DNA of 50,716 nt from Acidobacteriota bacterium (GTDB taxonomy: Bacteria > Acidobacteriota > Vicinamibacteria > Vicinamibacterales > CAVVIG01): the NCBI GenBank assembly GCA_020850715.1, contig JADZED010000077.1, positions 1 to 50,716 on the forward strand, in the 5' to 3' direction. The stretch's first letter is position 1; each line of letters begins with the position of its first letter. Both the position numbers and the translations under genes were made by a program. The notes beneath the pieces were generated by a model. It did not search any database and had not been told where the DNA came from. It was given only the letters and a program-made list of their open reading frames with translations. This document shows, piece after piece, positions 42,341 to 50,716 of this stretch.

Positions 42341-42613
42341 GTGGCATCGCATGCATCCGCGCTGAAAGCGCACCGCCAGAGTCTGAAGAACCGCGAGAGA
42401 AACCGCCAGTACCGGTCGCGCCTGCGCAACGCGCTGCGGAGCATCCGCACGGCCATCGACGGCAACGATCTGGCGGGCGTGAAGAGCGCGCTCCAGCAGA
42501 CGGTTTCCCTGATCGACACGATGGCGAGCAAGGGGGTCATCCACCGCAACGCCGCCGGGCGCCACAAGTCGCGGCTCGCAGCGCGACTCGCCCACCGCAC
42601 CAGGAACGCCTGA
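42341..42613 (+). CDS. rpsT: 30S ribosomal protein S20
   Basis: Small-subunit protein S20, a helical bundle binding 16S rRNA. The 90-aa basic product shows the family pattern: ASHASALKAHRQSLKNRERNRQYRSRLRNALRSIRTAI at the N-terminus and the SLIDTMASKGVIHRNAAGRHKSRLAARLA C-terminal signature (KG-x-[IL]-H-x-N-x-A-x-R-x-KSRL). The start is GTG, supported by a strong Shine-Dalgarno. It converges on holA with a gap of only three bases. A repeat element lies just upstream of its promoter. Confidence 0.97.
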   Translation: MASHASALKAHRQSLKNRERNRQYRSRLRNALRSIRTAIDGNDLAGVKSALQQTVSLIDTMASKGVIHRNAAGRHKSRLAARLAHRTRNA

Positions 42614-42616
42614 CGC

Positions 42617-43606
42617 TCACCGCCGGCGCGGGGCCGCACCTCGCGCGCGTCTGTCCGCGCACAATTCGATCACGAGCCGGTCGAGCAGCACGCGGGGATC
42701 GCCGGCCGATCCTTTGAGCGCCTGGTCGGTCCTGAAGACGGCATCGACTGCGCGGGGCAGTGCGCCTGGCGCGATCGCGGGGAACTTCGTCCGCACCAGC
42801 CACCCGAGCTGCCCGAGCACTTTTTCGGGTGCCGCGCCAGAATCGAGGAGTCGCGCCAGTTCCACGAGCGCGCGCGGCGCGTCCCCCGCTTCGATCGCGT
42901 TGGCCATCGCCCACTCGTCCTGCAGCGCCGCCGGGCCGACCAGCTCCCGCACATCGGCCGCGGTAATGCGCGGCTGCCCGAGCGTGTAGAGCAGCAGGCG
43001 CTCGATGTCGCCGCGCAGCCGCGGCAGGTCCACGCCGGCGCGCTCGGCGATCAGCCGGACCGCCGCCGGCTCGATCTCGACTCCCTGCGCGGCGACGCGG
43101 CTGCGCACCCAGCGCTCGGCACCGGCGGCTCCATCGAGCGTGCCGCACTCCACGATCGTCGCGTGCTTCAGGAGCAGTTCGTGGACGCCGCGCGCGCCCT
43201 TGTGGATCTTCGTGGCCAGCAGCACCAGCGTCGTCTCGGGCGCGGGATGGCGCAGCAGGTTCGCGAAATCGGCGTGCGCCCGTTCGGCGGCGGCGCTCTC
43301 GCGTTTCGGCGCCAGCAGCGTCTCGGCCTGGGCGACGATCACGATCCGTCGGGACGACAACATCGGCAGGGTACGCGCCGCCGCCGCGATTTCCGCGACG
43401 CCGGCCAGCAGCCGGTCGCCGCTCGTCCACTCACCGGCGTGGATGCGCTCGACGTTGAATGCCCGCAGCGGCTCGTCGATCAGCGCGGCGATCTCCCCCG
43501 CCAGCGCGCTCTTCTCGACGTCGTCTTCGCCGGTCAGCAGGTAGACGGCCGCAAGCCCCCCGGCAGCCATCTGTTCACGAACGACCGAGGCGGCGGCGAC
43601 GGGCAC
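42617..43606 (-). CDS. holA: DNA polymerase III delta subunit
   Basis: HolA is the clamp-opening wrench of the replicative clamp loader. The 329-aa product has the AAA+-like N-terminus (AAVYLLTGEDDVEKSALAGEIAALI, FNVERIHAGE), the middle LPMLSSRRIVIVAQAE and TTLVLLATKIHKGARGVHELL strands, and the C-terminal helical region (GVDLPRLRGDIERLLLYTLGQPRITAADVRELVG, LGQLGWLVRTKFP). Sequence conservation in this family is low, but order and length fit well. The start is GTG. It lies eight bases after lptE in the conserved leuS-lptE-holA order. Confidence 0.92.
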   Translation of the reverse strand: MPVAAASVVREQMAAGGLAAVYLLTGEDDVEKSALAGEIAALIDEPLRAFNVERIHAGEWTSGDRLLAGVAEIAAAARTLPMLSSRRIVIVAQAETLLAPKRESAAAERAHADFANLLRHPAPETTLVLLATKIHKGARGVHELLLKHATIVECGTLDGAAGAERWVRSRVAAQGVEIEPAAVRLIAERAGVDLPRLRGDIERLLLYTLGQPRITAADVRELVGPAALQDEWAMANAIEAGDAPRALVELARLLDSGAAPEKVLGQLGWLVRTKFPAIAPGALPRAVDAVFRTDQALKGSAGDPRVLLDRLVIELCADRRARGAAPRRR

Positions 43607-43614
43607 GAGAGGGC

Positions 43615-44172
43615 TCAGAAGGCTTCGAGTATCGCGCTCACGATCGTCCGCGCGAACTCCGAGCTGAGCCGATCCAGCGCGTTGGCGTCCTGGCCGAAGT
43701 ACGCGGCGGGATCGAGCGCCGACGCGCCGCTGGTCGCCTCGTACTCCTGGCGGAACACGACGCTCGGATTCTCCCAGAGCACTTCGTTCGCCCGCACGTC
43801 CCTCAGCTCGATGCGCGCGCTCATCGTGATCACGTAGCGCGACGCGAGCTGGTCGGTCCCGAAGCTCGCCGGCTGGATCGTCACCGAGGAGACCTCGCCC
43901 GTCAGCAGCGCGTCCACGCTGCCGGCATCCGGCAGGATCGTGTACTTGCCGCGGCCGATGAACTCGGAGCGGACCTTCTGGGTGAGCATCGTCTCGACGT
44001 TGAACACCGCGGTGCGATTGGTGAAGGTCGGGATGCCGATCGTGCGGATGTCGGCCGGGAGAAACGAGCCGCGCCCGGCCAGGGCGTACCCGCAGGCGCT
44101 CGTCAGCGCGACCAGCGCCAGCAGGCCGACGAGGCGCTTCCCCGGCGACAGCCTGCTACGAGACGACCACAC
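43615..44172 (-). CDS. lptE: LPS-assembly lipoprotein LptE
   Basis: LptE plugs the LptD barrel that inserts lipopolysaccharide into the outer membrane. The 185-aa product has a lipoprotein signal with lipobox LTSAC (Cys27), followed by [27 protein letters not shown], the typical LptE/LPS-assembly N-terminal strand, and TYPICAL-length beta-rich remainder ending in a helix ([16 protein letters not shown]). The start is a GTG at 44172 overlapping the leuS end by 17 bases. Its place between leuS and holA strongly supports the call and indicates a diderm cell with LPS-type export. Confidence 0.87.
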   Translation of the reverse strand: MWSSRSRLSPGKRLVGLLALVALTSACGYALAGRGSFLPADIRTIGIPTFTNRTAVFNVETMLTQKVRSEFIGRGKYTILPDAGSVDALLTGEVSSVTIQPASFGTDQLASRYVITMSARIELRDVRANEVLWENPSVVFRQEYEATSGASALDPAAYFGQDANALDRLSSEFARTIVSAILEAF

Positions 44173-46678
44173 TGACCAGCGGCCCCTTCGCCACGACGAC
44201 TCTCCTCACCGTCCTGCCGGCCGTGTGGGCGGCGATGGCCGGATCGGCAAGCGCCGCATCCCGCAGCGCCTCGTCGGACGTCCCGGCGGCGACGGTCAGG
44301 CGCGCCCGGACCTTCCCGTTCACCTGGACCGGCACGACGACCTCGGCCGCTTTCGCCACGTCGGGATCGAACACGGGCCACATCGCCTTCGACAGCCCCT
44401 CGGGCTCGTCGAGCATCGACCAGAGCTCCTCGGCCGTGTGCGGCGCGAAAGGCGAGAGCATGCGGATCAGCGCGCCCAGCGCCTCGCGGATCACGGCCAC
44501 GGTCTGCGGGCGCTCCGGCGCTTCGGTGGCCGCCCCGCGCCCCGGCGCGCCGTGGACCGTGGTCTCGCTGAACGCGTAGAGGTCGTTGACGAGCTCCATC
44601 AGCGATGACACGGCGGTGTTGAGGTGCATCCGCTCCTCGACGTCCTGCGTGACGCGCCGGATGGTGTCGTGGGTCTTTCGCCGCATCGCGCGCTCGGCCT
44701 CGCCGCACTCGTCGCCGCAGACCGGGACGCCCTCGCCGCCGACCGTTTCGGCCCAATGGTCGACCAGGCGCCACACCCTGACCAGGAACCTGAAGCTGCC
44801 CTCGAGCCCGGCGTCGCTCCACTCCACTTCCTTTTCCGGCGGCGCGACGAACATCACGTACAGCCGCAGTGCGTCGGCGCCGTACTGCCGCAGCATGTCG
44901 TCGGGATCGACGACGTTCCCCTTCGACTTGGACATGACCGCGCCGCTCTTGAGCACCATGCCCTGAGTCAGCAGCCGCTTGAACGGTTCGTCGAAGGCCA
45001 CGAGCCCTTCGTCGCGCAGGAAGCGCGTGAAGAAGCGCGAGTACAGCAGGTGCAGGATCGCGTGCTCGACTCCCCCGCTGTAGAAATCGACCGGCATCCA
45101 GTAGGCGGCCGCCTCGCGGCGGAACGGCCGCTCGGCGTCGTGCGGGTCGGTGAAGCGCAGGAAGTACCAGGACGAATCGACGAAGGTGTCCATGGTATCG
45201 GTCTCGCGCCGCGCCGCGCCGCCGCACCTCGGGCACGCGACGTTCACGAACTCCGGCACCTGCGCCAGGGGCGAATCCCCGCGGCCGGTGAAGGCCGCCA
45301 CCTTCGGCAGCTCGACGGGGAGCTGTTCGTAGGGCACGCCGACGACGCCGTCCTTCGGGCAGTAGATGACCGGGATCGGCGTCCCCCAGTAGCGTTGACG
45401 CGAGATCCCCCAGTCCCTGAGGCGATACTGCACCTCGCCGCGGCCGATCCCGCGGGCCTCCGCGTCGGCGATCATGCGGGCGATGACGGCCGGCGCCTCC
45501 TGGCCGCTGTAGGGACCGGAATCGACGAGCCTGCCGTAGCTCGCCGCTGCCTCGGTGAGCTGGACCGGCGAGGAGGCGCCCGAAGGCGTCCGGACGACGA
45601 TCCGGATCGGCAGGCTGTACTTGCGCGCGAACTCGAAATCGCGCTGATCGTGGGCGGGGACGGCCATGATCGCGCCGGTGCCGTATTCAGCGAGCACGAA
45701 GTTGGCAATCCAGATCGGCACCCGCTCGCCGGTGAACGGATTCACGGCGGTCCGGAGGGTGTCGAAGCCCTCCTTCTCGATCGTGCCGGTGCGCCTGGCC
45801 TCGCGATCGAGCGATCGAAACGCCGCCACCCGCGCGCGAAACCCCGCGGGATCGCCGCTCTGGTCGGCGAAGCGATCGACCAGCGGGTGCTCCGGCGCGA
45901 GCAGCACGAAGGTGGCGCCGTAGACCGTGTCGAGACGCGTGGTGAAGATTTCGATGTCTCCGTCCCCGTCTGCGACGGAGAACCGGATGCGCGCGCCTTC
46001 CGAGCGCCCGATCCAGTTCCGCTGCATGACGACGACCTTCTCCGGCCACCCGGTCAGCGTGTCGAGCCCGGCCAGCAACTGGTCGGCGTACTCGGTGATC
46101 CGGAAGAACCACTGATCGAGGTCCCGCGTCTCGATCGCGCTGCCGCAGCGCCAGCAGGCGCCGTCGACCACCTGCTCGTTGGCCAGCACCGTCAGGCAGC
46201 TCGGGCACCAGTTGACGGTCGAGCGCTTGCGGTACGCGATCCCGCGCTCGAGCATCTTCAGGAAGATCCACTGGTTGAACTTGTAATACTCGGGCAGGCA
46301 GGTTGCGATCTCGCGGCTCCAGGCGTAGCTGATTCCCAGACGCTGGAGCTGCCCCTTCATGTGGGCGATGTTGTCGAAGGTCGACTTCTCCGGATGCGTG
46401 CCGGTCTTGATCGCCGCGTTCTCCGCCGGCAGCCCGAACGCGTCCCATCCGAACGGATGGAGCACGTTGAAGCCGCGCATCCGCTTCATGCGCGCCATCA
46501 CGTCGCCGATGATGTAGTTGCGGACGTGCCCGACGTGGGCGTGCCCCGACGGGTACGCGAACATCTCCAGACAGTAGAACTTCGGACGCGCCGGGTCCTC
46601 GACGACCTCGAACACGCGGTGCTCGGTCCAGTGCTGCTGCCACTTGGCGTCGAGTTGCTGGGGTTTGTACGCGGTCAT
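44156..46678 (-). CDS. leuS: leucyl-tRNA synthetase
   Basis: Class I synthetase for tRNA-Leu with a CP1 editing domain. The 840-aa product shows [18 protein letters not shown] (HIGH-type), [18 protein letters not shown] with zinc-type cysteines, the editing domain ([38 protein letters not shown]), a second zinc knot (VACPRCGG), [14 protein letters not shown], and a KMSKS loop present as VMSKSKGN. The C-terminal anticodon-binding and tail domains are complete. A TACAAT hexamer lies 14 bases upstream of the ATG, so the operon leuS-lptE-holA has its own promoter, separate from the deacetylase gene 135 bases upstream. Confidence 0.98.
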   Translation of the reverse strand: MTAYKPQQLDAKWQQHWTEHRVFEVVEDPARPKFYCLEMFAYPSGHAHVGHVRNYIIGDVMARMKRMRGFNVLHPFGWDAFGLPAENAAIKTGTHPEKSTFDNIAHMKGQLQRLGISYAWSREIATCLPEYYKFNQWIFLKMLERGIAYRKRSTVNWCPSCLTVLANEQVVDGACWRCGSAIETRDLDQWFFRITEYADQLLAGLDTLTGWPEKVVVMQRNWIGRSEGARIRFSVADGDGDIEIFTTRLDTVYGATFVLLAPEHPLVDRFADQSGDPAGFRARVAAFRSLDREARRTGTIEKEGFDTLRTAVNPFTGERVPIWIANFVLAEYGTGAIMAVPAHDQRDFEFARKYSLPIRIVVRTPSGASSPVQLTEAAASYGRLVDSGPYSGQEAPAVIARMIADAEARGIGRGEVQYRLRDWGISRQRYWGTPIPVIYCPKDGVVGVPYEQLPVELPKVAAFTGRGDSPLAQVPEFVNVACPRCGGAARRETDTMDTFVDSSWYFLRFTDPHDAERPFRREAAAYWMPVDFYSGGVEHAILHLLYSRFFTRFLRDEGLVAFDEPFKRLLTQGMVLKSGAVMSKSKGNVVDPDDMLRQYGADALRLYVMFVAPPEKEVEWSDAGLEGSFRFLVRVWRLVDHWAETVGGEGVPVCGDECGEAERAMRRKTHDTIRRVTQDVEERMHLNTAVSSLMELVNDLYAFSETTVHGAPGRGAATEAPERPQTVAVIREALGALIRMLSPFAPHTAEELWSMLDEPEGLSKAMWPVFDPDVAKAAEVVVPVQVNGKVRARLTVAAGTSDEALRDAALADPAIAAHTAGRTVRRVVVAKGPLVSVVVS

Positions 46679-46692
46679 GCGGGTCGACGTTC

Positions 46693-46698
46693 ATTGTA
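46693..46698 (-). promoter_or_regulatory. -10-like hexamer before leuS
   Basis: On the minus strand TACAAT is followed by 14 bases and the leuS ATG, predicting a leader of about seven bases without a Shine-Dalgarno. Confidence 0.4.
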
Positions 46699-46813
46699 CG
46701 TCAGGGACGCGGAGCCTCCGGTGGAGGCCGACCGCGGCGGGCGCGACAGCACTGCAGCCCAGGGGCGGGCTCCGTGCCGGTGCAGCGCCGGCCCGCGCCG
46801 CGAGCCAGCCGGC

Positions 46814-47845
<1,032 letters not shown>

Positions 47846-47861
47846 GGGCAGTCGGAGGCGT

Positions 47862-48563
47862 TCACGCCCCGCTCAGGAGGCGCGCCGCGCGCGTTTCGAG
47901 GGCGCGCAGCCGGTCTTCGAGCGATCGTCGTGCGGATTCTATCCCCTCGTCGTCGGCGTCGGCAGGCACGTCGAACGGCGGTCCCATCGCGATCGACACC
48001 GTCGCAAACGGCCTGGGGATCTGCGTGCGATCCCAGCTGTCGAGCGTCCAGTGGCGATCGGCTTCGAGATGAAACGGCAGGACCGGATTGCCGGTCGCCT
48101 TGGCGAGCCACACGGCGCCCGGCTGCGCCGCCCGCGCGGGCCCGCGGGGGCCGTCGACGGTGAAACCGGTCGGCCGGCCGGCCGCCATGTCGTGCGTCAT
48201 CTGGAGCAGCGCCCGGCGGGCGCCGCGGGACGTCGATCCGCGCGCGGTGAGGTAACCGAACCGTTCGATGATCCCGGCAATCCACTCACCGTCGAAGTTC
48301 TCGCTGGTGATGACGACGATCCCGCGCCGGCGGAAATAGTAGGCCGCCGGCAGGATGCGGCCGTGCCAGAACGCCATGATCGGCTGGCGCCCGCCGGCGA
48401 CAATCCGATCGAACTGCTCGACGCCTTCGGTTCTCCAGCGCAGGGTCGCACCAAGCGCCGCGATCGCGCGATAGCCGAGCATCGCGATGAGCTTCGCCTG
48501 GACCCGCTTCGAGCGGGACCCGCGCCATCCCGATGCGGCCGGCCTGGCCACGACGTCGGTCAC
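47862..48563 (-). CDS. DUF374-type lysophospholipid/lipid A-like acyltransferase
   Basis: A 233-aa protein of the DUF374 branch of the LPLAT acyltransferase superfamily. Visible features are a short N-terminal amphipathic/hydrophobic part (LIAMLGYRAIAALGATLRW), IMAFWHGRILPAAYYFRRRGI holding the catalytic-type His, VITSENFDGEWIAGIIERFGY, the RGSTSRGARRAL motif, and FTVDGPRGPARAAQPGAVWLA. Related proteins acylate lipids at the inner membrane; the exact acceptor here is unknown. The start is a GTG overlapping the stop of the Fe-S oxidoreductase gene as GTGA. Confidence 0.87.
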   Translation of the reverse strand: MTDVVARPAASGWRGSRSKRVQAKLIAMLGYRAIAALGATLRWRTEGVEQFDRIVAGGRQPIMAFWHGRILPAAYYFRRRGIVVITSENFDGEWIAGIIERFGYLTARGSTSRGARRALLQMTHDMAAGRPTGFTVDGPRGPARAAQPGAVWLAKATGNPVLPFHLEADRHWTLDSWDRTQIPRPFATVSIAMGPPFDVPADADDEGIESARRSLEDRLRALETRAARLLSGA

Positions 48564-50398
48564 TGCAGGCGGTCCTGGACGAAGGTCATCAGATCCACCA
48601 ACTGCACCGGCGTCCCGCCGGCGGAGGCGCTGGCGCCGGCGCCCTTCAACATAATCGAGCAGAACGGACAGGCGGTGACCACCGTGCCGGCGCCGGTCTG
48701 CCGGAGCTGCGCGAAGCGGACGTCGCTGATCCGGCTGCCCGGCTCCTGCTCCTTGTCGGCGAACAGCAGACCGCCTCCCGCGCCGCAGCAGTAGGGGTTG
48801 TCGCGGTTGCGCACCGGCTCGCGGAGCCCGCCGCCGAAGCGTGCGAGCAGCGCGCGCGGCTCGTCCACCTTGCCCTGGTAGCGCCCCAGATAGCAGGGGT
48901 CGTGGAACGTCACGGCCTCCTGCCCCGAGGCGCCCGCCCATCCCCGGGTCAGCTCCTCGACATACACCGCCGAGTGCACGATCTCCACCCGGTACCCGAA
49001 CCGACGGTAGTCCTCGCCGATCGTCTTGACGCAGTGCGGGCACGACGCGAGGATCTTCTTCGGCGCGGCCGCCTTCAGCGTCTCGATGTTGCCCGCGGCC
49101 AGCTCCTGGAACATGTATTCGTTGCCGGTGCGCTTGGCCGGATCGCCGTTGCACCGCTCTTTCGCCAGCACGCCGAACGCCACCCCCTGCCTGCGGAGGA
49201 TCGCGAACAGCGCCCGCAGCGACCGCTGGAAGTCCGGCTCGAACGCCCCGGCGCAGCCAAGCCACACGAGGATGTCGTGCGTCCGCGGGTCGAACGTCTC
49301 CAGCTTCTCGCCGACAACGAATCTCTCCCGGTAATCGTAGCCGAGTCCCCAGATGTTGCCGCGCCGCTCGAGATGGTTGTACATCTCGGCGAGGTAGCCC
49401 GGCGCTCTGCCGTTCGAGACCAGACCGCGGCGCGACCCGATCAGGATCGGCAGGTGCTCGATGCCGACCGGGCACTGGTTCTCGCAGGCGCCGCAGGTGG
49501 TGCACTGCCAGAGCACCTCTTCCGAATAGACGGCGCCCAGCGTCCGGTCGCGCTCGCCCGCGAGGAGCGCCGCCTGCGTCTGCAGGATGATCTGCTTCGG
49601 GTTGAGCTCCTCGCCAGCCCCCCACGCCGGGCAGTTCACCTGGCAGCGGCCGCACTCGACGCACGTCAGCGCATCGAGCACCATCTTGCTCTTCAGGTCC
49701 TTGACGGTCTCGAGGCCGACCTCCTCCTTCTCGAAGTCGAGGTTCGGCACGCCGCCGAGCTCCGGCGACTTCAGGAAGACGGTGGCCGGCGACAGCACGA
49801 GATGGAAGTGCTTCGACGCGGGGATGAGCACGAGAAACGCCAGGATGACCAGCGCGTGCACCCACCAGTTGGCCCGCCCGGCCGCCGTCGCGGGCGCGAG
49901 GCCGAAGGTCAGCAGGAACGTGATCATCAGCGCGGCGATGAAGAGGCCGATCACGATCGACTCCGCCGACACGGTCGCGCCGAGCGCGATCGGTCTCACA
50001 AGCGCGCGTCGAACCAGGAGGAAGAGGATGCCCCCCAGCACGGCGACGGCAAACGGCAGGAGCGCCATCCGGTAGGCCGCGAACGCGCGCGTCCCGGTGA
50101 GGTCCACGATGCCCAGGCCTGCGAGGAATTCGATCGTCGTGTATCCGGCGAAGGCCAGAAAGCCCCAGAACACGCAGGCGTGCGACAGGCCCGTCATCGG
50201 GCGCTCGCGCAGCGTCTGGCGCTGGGCGAGGACGTCGAGCAGGAACCGGCGCACGCGCAACGCCGGCCGATCGATCGAGAAACTGTTCTCGGCCGACGCG
50301 ATCAGGCGCAGCCGCGCGGCACACTGGACCGCGAAGGCGCCTCCGCAGGCGAGCACGAGAATCCAGAGTATGAGCGTCTCCACGCGCTGCGATGTCAC
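48560..50398 (-). CDS. membrane (Fe-S)-binding oxidoreductase with CCG domains
   Basis: A 612-aa electron-transfer protein. The N-terminal part has several transmembrane helices (about residues 8-30, 70-95, 105-135, 145-170 and 180-205). Two 4Fe-4S motifs follow: CVECGRCQVNCP and CTTCGACENQCP (about 262-330). The C-terminal half has two CCG (cysteine-rich) domains, with GCAGAFEPD...SCPHC and DPCYLGR...CCGAGGG...CPFC, as in HdrD/GlcF-type proteins. The layout fits membrane (Fe-S) oxidoreductases that pass electrons from a flavoprotein such as ETF to quinones, but no etf genes are present here. The start is GTG, 14 bases from the end of a repeat element. Confidence 0.9.
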   Translation of the reverse strand: MTSQRVETLILWILVLACGGAFAVQCAARLRLIASAENSFSIDRPALRVRRFLLDVLAQRQTLRERPMTGLSHACVFWGFLAFAGYTTIEFLAGLGIVDLTGTRAFAAYRMALLPFAVAVLGGILFLLVRRALVRPIALGATVSAESIVIGLFIAALMITFLLTFGLAPATAAGRANWWVHALVILAFLVLIPASKHFHLVLSPATVFLKSPELGGVPNLDFEKEEVGLETVKDLKSKMVLDALTCVECGRCQVNCPAWGAGEELNPKQIILQTQAALLAGERDRTLGAVYSEEVLWQCTTCGACENQCPVGIEHLPILIGSRRGLVSNGRAPGYLAEMYNHLERRGNIWGLGYDYRERFVVGEKLETFDPRTHDILVWLGCAGAFEPDFQRSLRALFAILRRQGVAFGVLAKERCNGDPAKRTGNEYMFQELAAGNIETLKAAAPKKILASCPHCVKTIGEDYRRFGYRVEIVHSAVYVEELTRGWAGASGQEAVTFHDPCYLGRYQGKVDEPRALLARFGGGLREPVRNRDNPYCCGAGGGLLFADKEQEPGSRISDVRFAQLRQTGAGTVVTACPFCSIMLKGAGASASAGGTPVQLVDLMTFVQDRLQ

Positions 50399-50411
50399 CC
50401 CGTTCGGCCAG

Positions 50412-50576
50412 CTAGCGTTCCCTCACCGTGGTTCGCGACACAACTTGCGGGCGGCGCATCACCGCCAGCGGCCCTGCTCGTCGCTCAGACCTGCGCAATA
50501 TCCTCACTCCTCGCGCCTGCCATCGGGGCGCGGCGCGCCGCGACTCATGCCACGATCCACCGGGACGGGACCCTAG
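50412..50576 (-). repeat. MITE-like intergenic repeat, copy 2
   Basis: A 165-bp element, inverted relative to copy 1 at 42129-42287 and similar over its full length. Read on the minus strand it begins CTAGGGTCCCGTCCCGGTGG and ends with a CTAG, whose reverse complement opens CTAGCGTTCCCTCACCGTGG, giving imperfect terminal inverted repeats of about 20 bp. Shared core blocks include GGCGCGAGGAGTGAGGA, TCTGAGCGACGAGCA and GATGCGCCGCCCGCA. It lies just upstream of the Fe-S oxidoreductase start. Confidence 0.85.
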
Positions 50577-50716
50577 AACCCATCCCATGAATAGGGCCGG
50601 CATTCGGCCGGCGATGCATCCCGCCTGGCGGCGTTGCTCCTCCCTCAAATATTCCCGATATTCTCGGTCGTCGCGCCTGGCCAGCCGGGCGCCTCGCCGC
50701 CCTCGGTGCTGCGCCC
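50577..50716 (-). repeat. diverged repeat copy 3, cut by window edge
   Basis: On the minus strand this stretch carries CTGGCCAGGCGCGACGA, a GGGAATATTTGAG block, then GAGCAACGCCGCCAGGCGGG, which align in order with copies 1 and 2. Towards copy 2 it ends with an inverted repeat tail (reverse complement CTAGAACCCATCCC) that shares the CTAG with copy 2, so the two are head-to-tail. It also contains a GGCCGGCATTCGGCCGGC hairpin. The remainder lies beyond the window. Confidence 0.65.

Overview
The window is a GC-rich (around 70% by eye), densely packed bacterial chromosome segment with many GTG starts and 4-base start/stop overlaps. LptE, a TonB-like protein and PilT imply a diderm cell. BshC (bacillithiol pathway), DUF1844, PEGA-domain kinase-like proteins, an M14 peptidase with an amidotransferase-like tail and the large intergenic repeats together suggest an Acidobacteriota member, perhaps a Vicinamibacteria-type lineage. 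That placement is inference from gene content; no rRNA gene is present.

Layout. 1-136: possible start of an IS701-type transposase running off the left edge (weak). 208-6896 (minus): eight closely spaced genes: DUF1844 protein, MBL-fold hydrolase, ribF, an 89-aa orphan, cysS, class III aminotransferase, yraN, galT. 6964-7788: mazG, divergent. 7789-8187: no convincing gene. 8188-17492 (minus): a PEGA-domain pseudokinase, carA, carB, comEC. 17547-22539 (plus): bshC, a PBP1b-like bifunctional peptidoglycan synthase, xdhC-like gene. 22605-26194 (plus): a CIRCE-like operator, then hrcA-grpE-dnaJ-prmA without dnaK; rsmE lies tail-to-tail with prmA. 26976-34148 (plus): Ser/Thr kinase with zinc ribbon, branched-chain aminotransferase, pilT-recX-2OG oxygenase (each overlapping by 4 bases), secreted M14 peptidase. 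34188-37540 (minus): a second PEGA pseudokinase coupled to a TonB-like protein. 37792-42075 (plus): alaS, a PEGA/PH-like membrane protein, a lytic transglycosylase. 42341-50398: rpsT (plus), then on the minus strand an Fe-S oxidoreductase, DUF374 acyltransferase, histone deacetylase-like hydrolase, leuS, lptE and holA.

Most genes are housekeeping: translation (cysS, alaS, leuS, rpsT, prmA, rsmE), pyrimidine/arginine precursor (carAB), chaperones, envelope growth and cofactor synthesis. The unusual material is regulatory and structural: two pseudokinases that both carry HGA in place of HRD and have periplasmic-type PEGA repeats; several genes whose -10-like hexamer lies 6-9 bases before the start codon with no Shine-Dalgarno, suggesting leaderless transcripts; a degenerate CIRCE operator at hrcA; and a family of about 160-bp intergenic repeats with terminal inverted repeats bounded by CTAG (one copy before rpsT, two head-to-tail at the right edge).

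No tRNA, rRNA, CRISPR array or replication origin was recognised.
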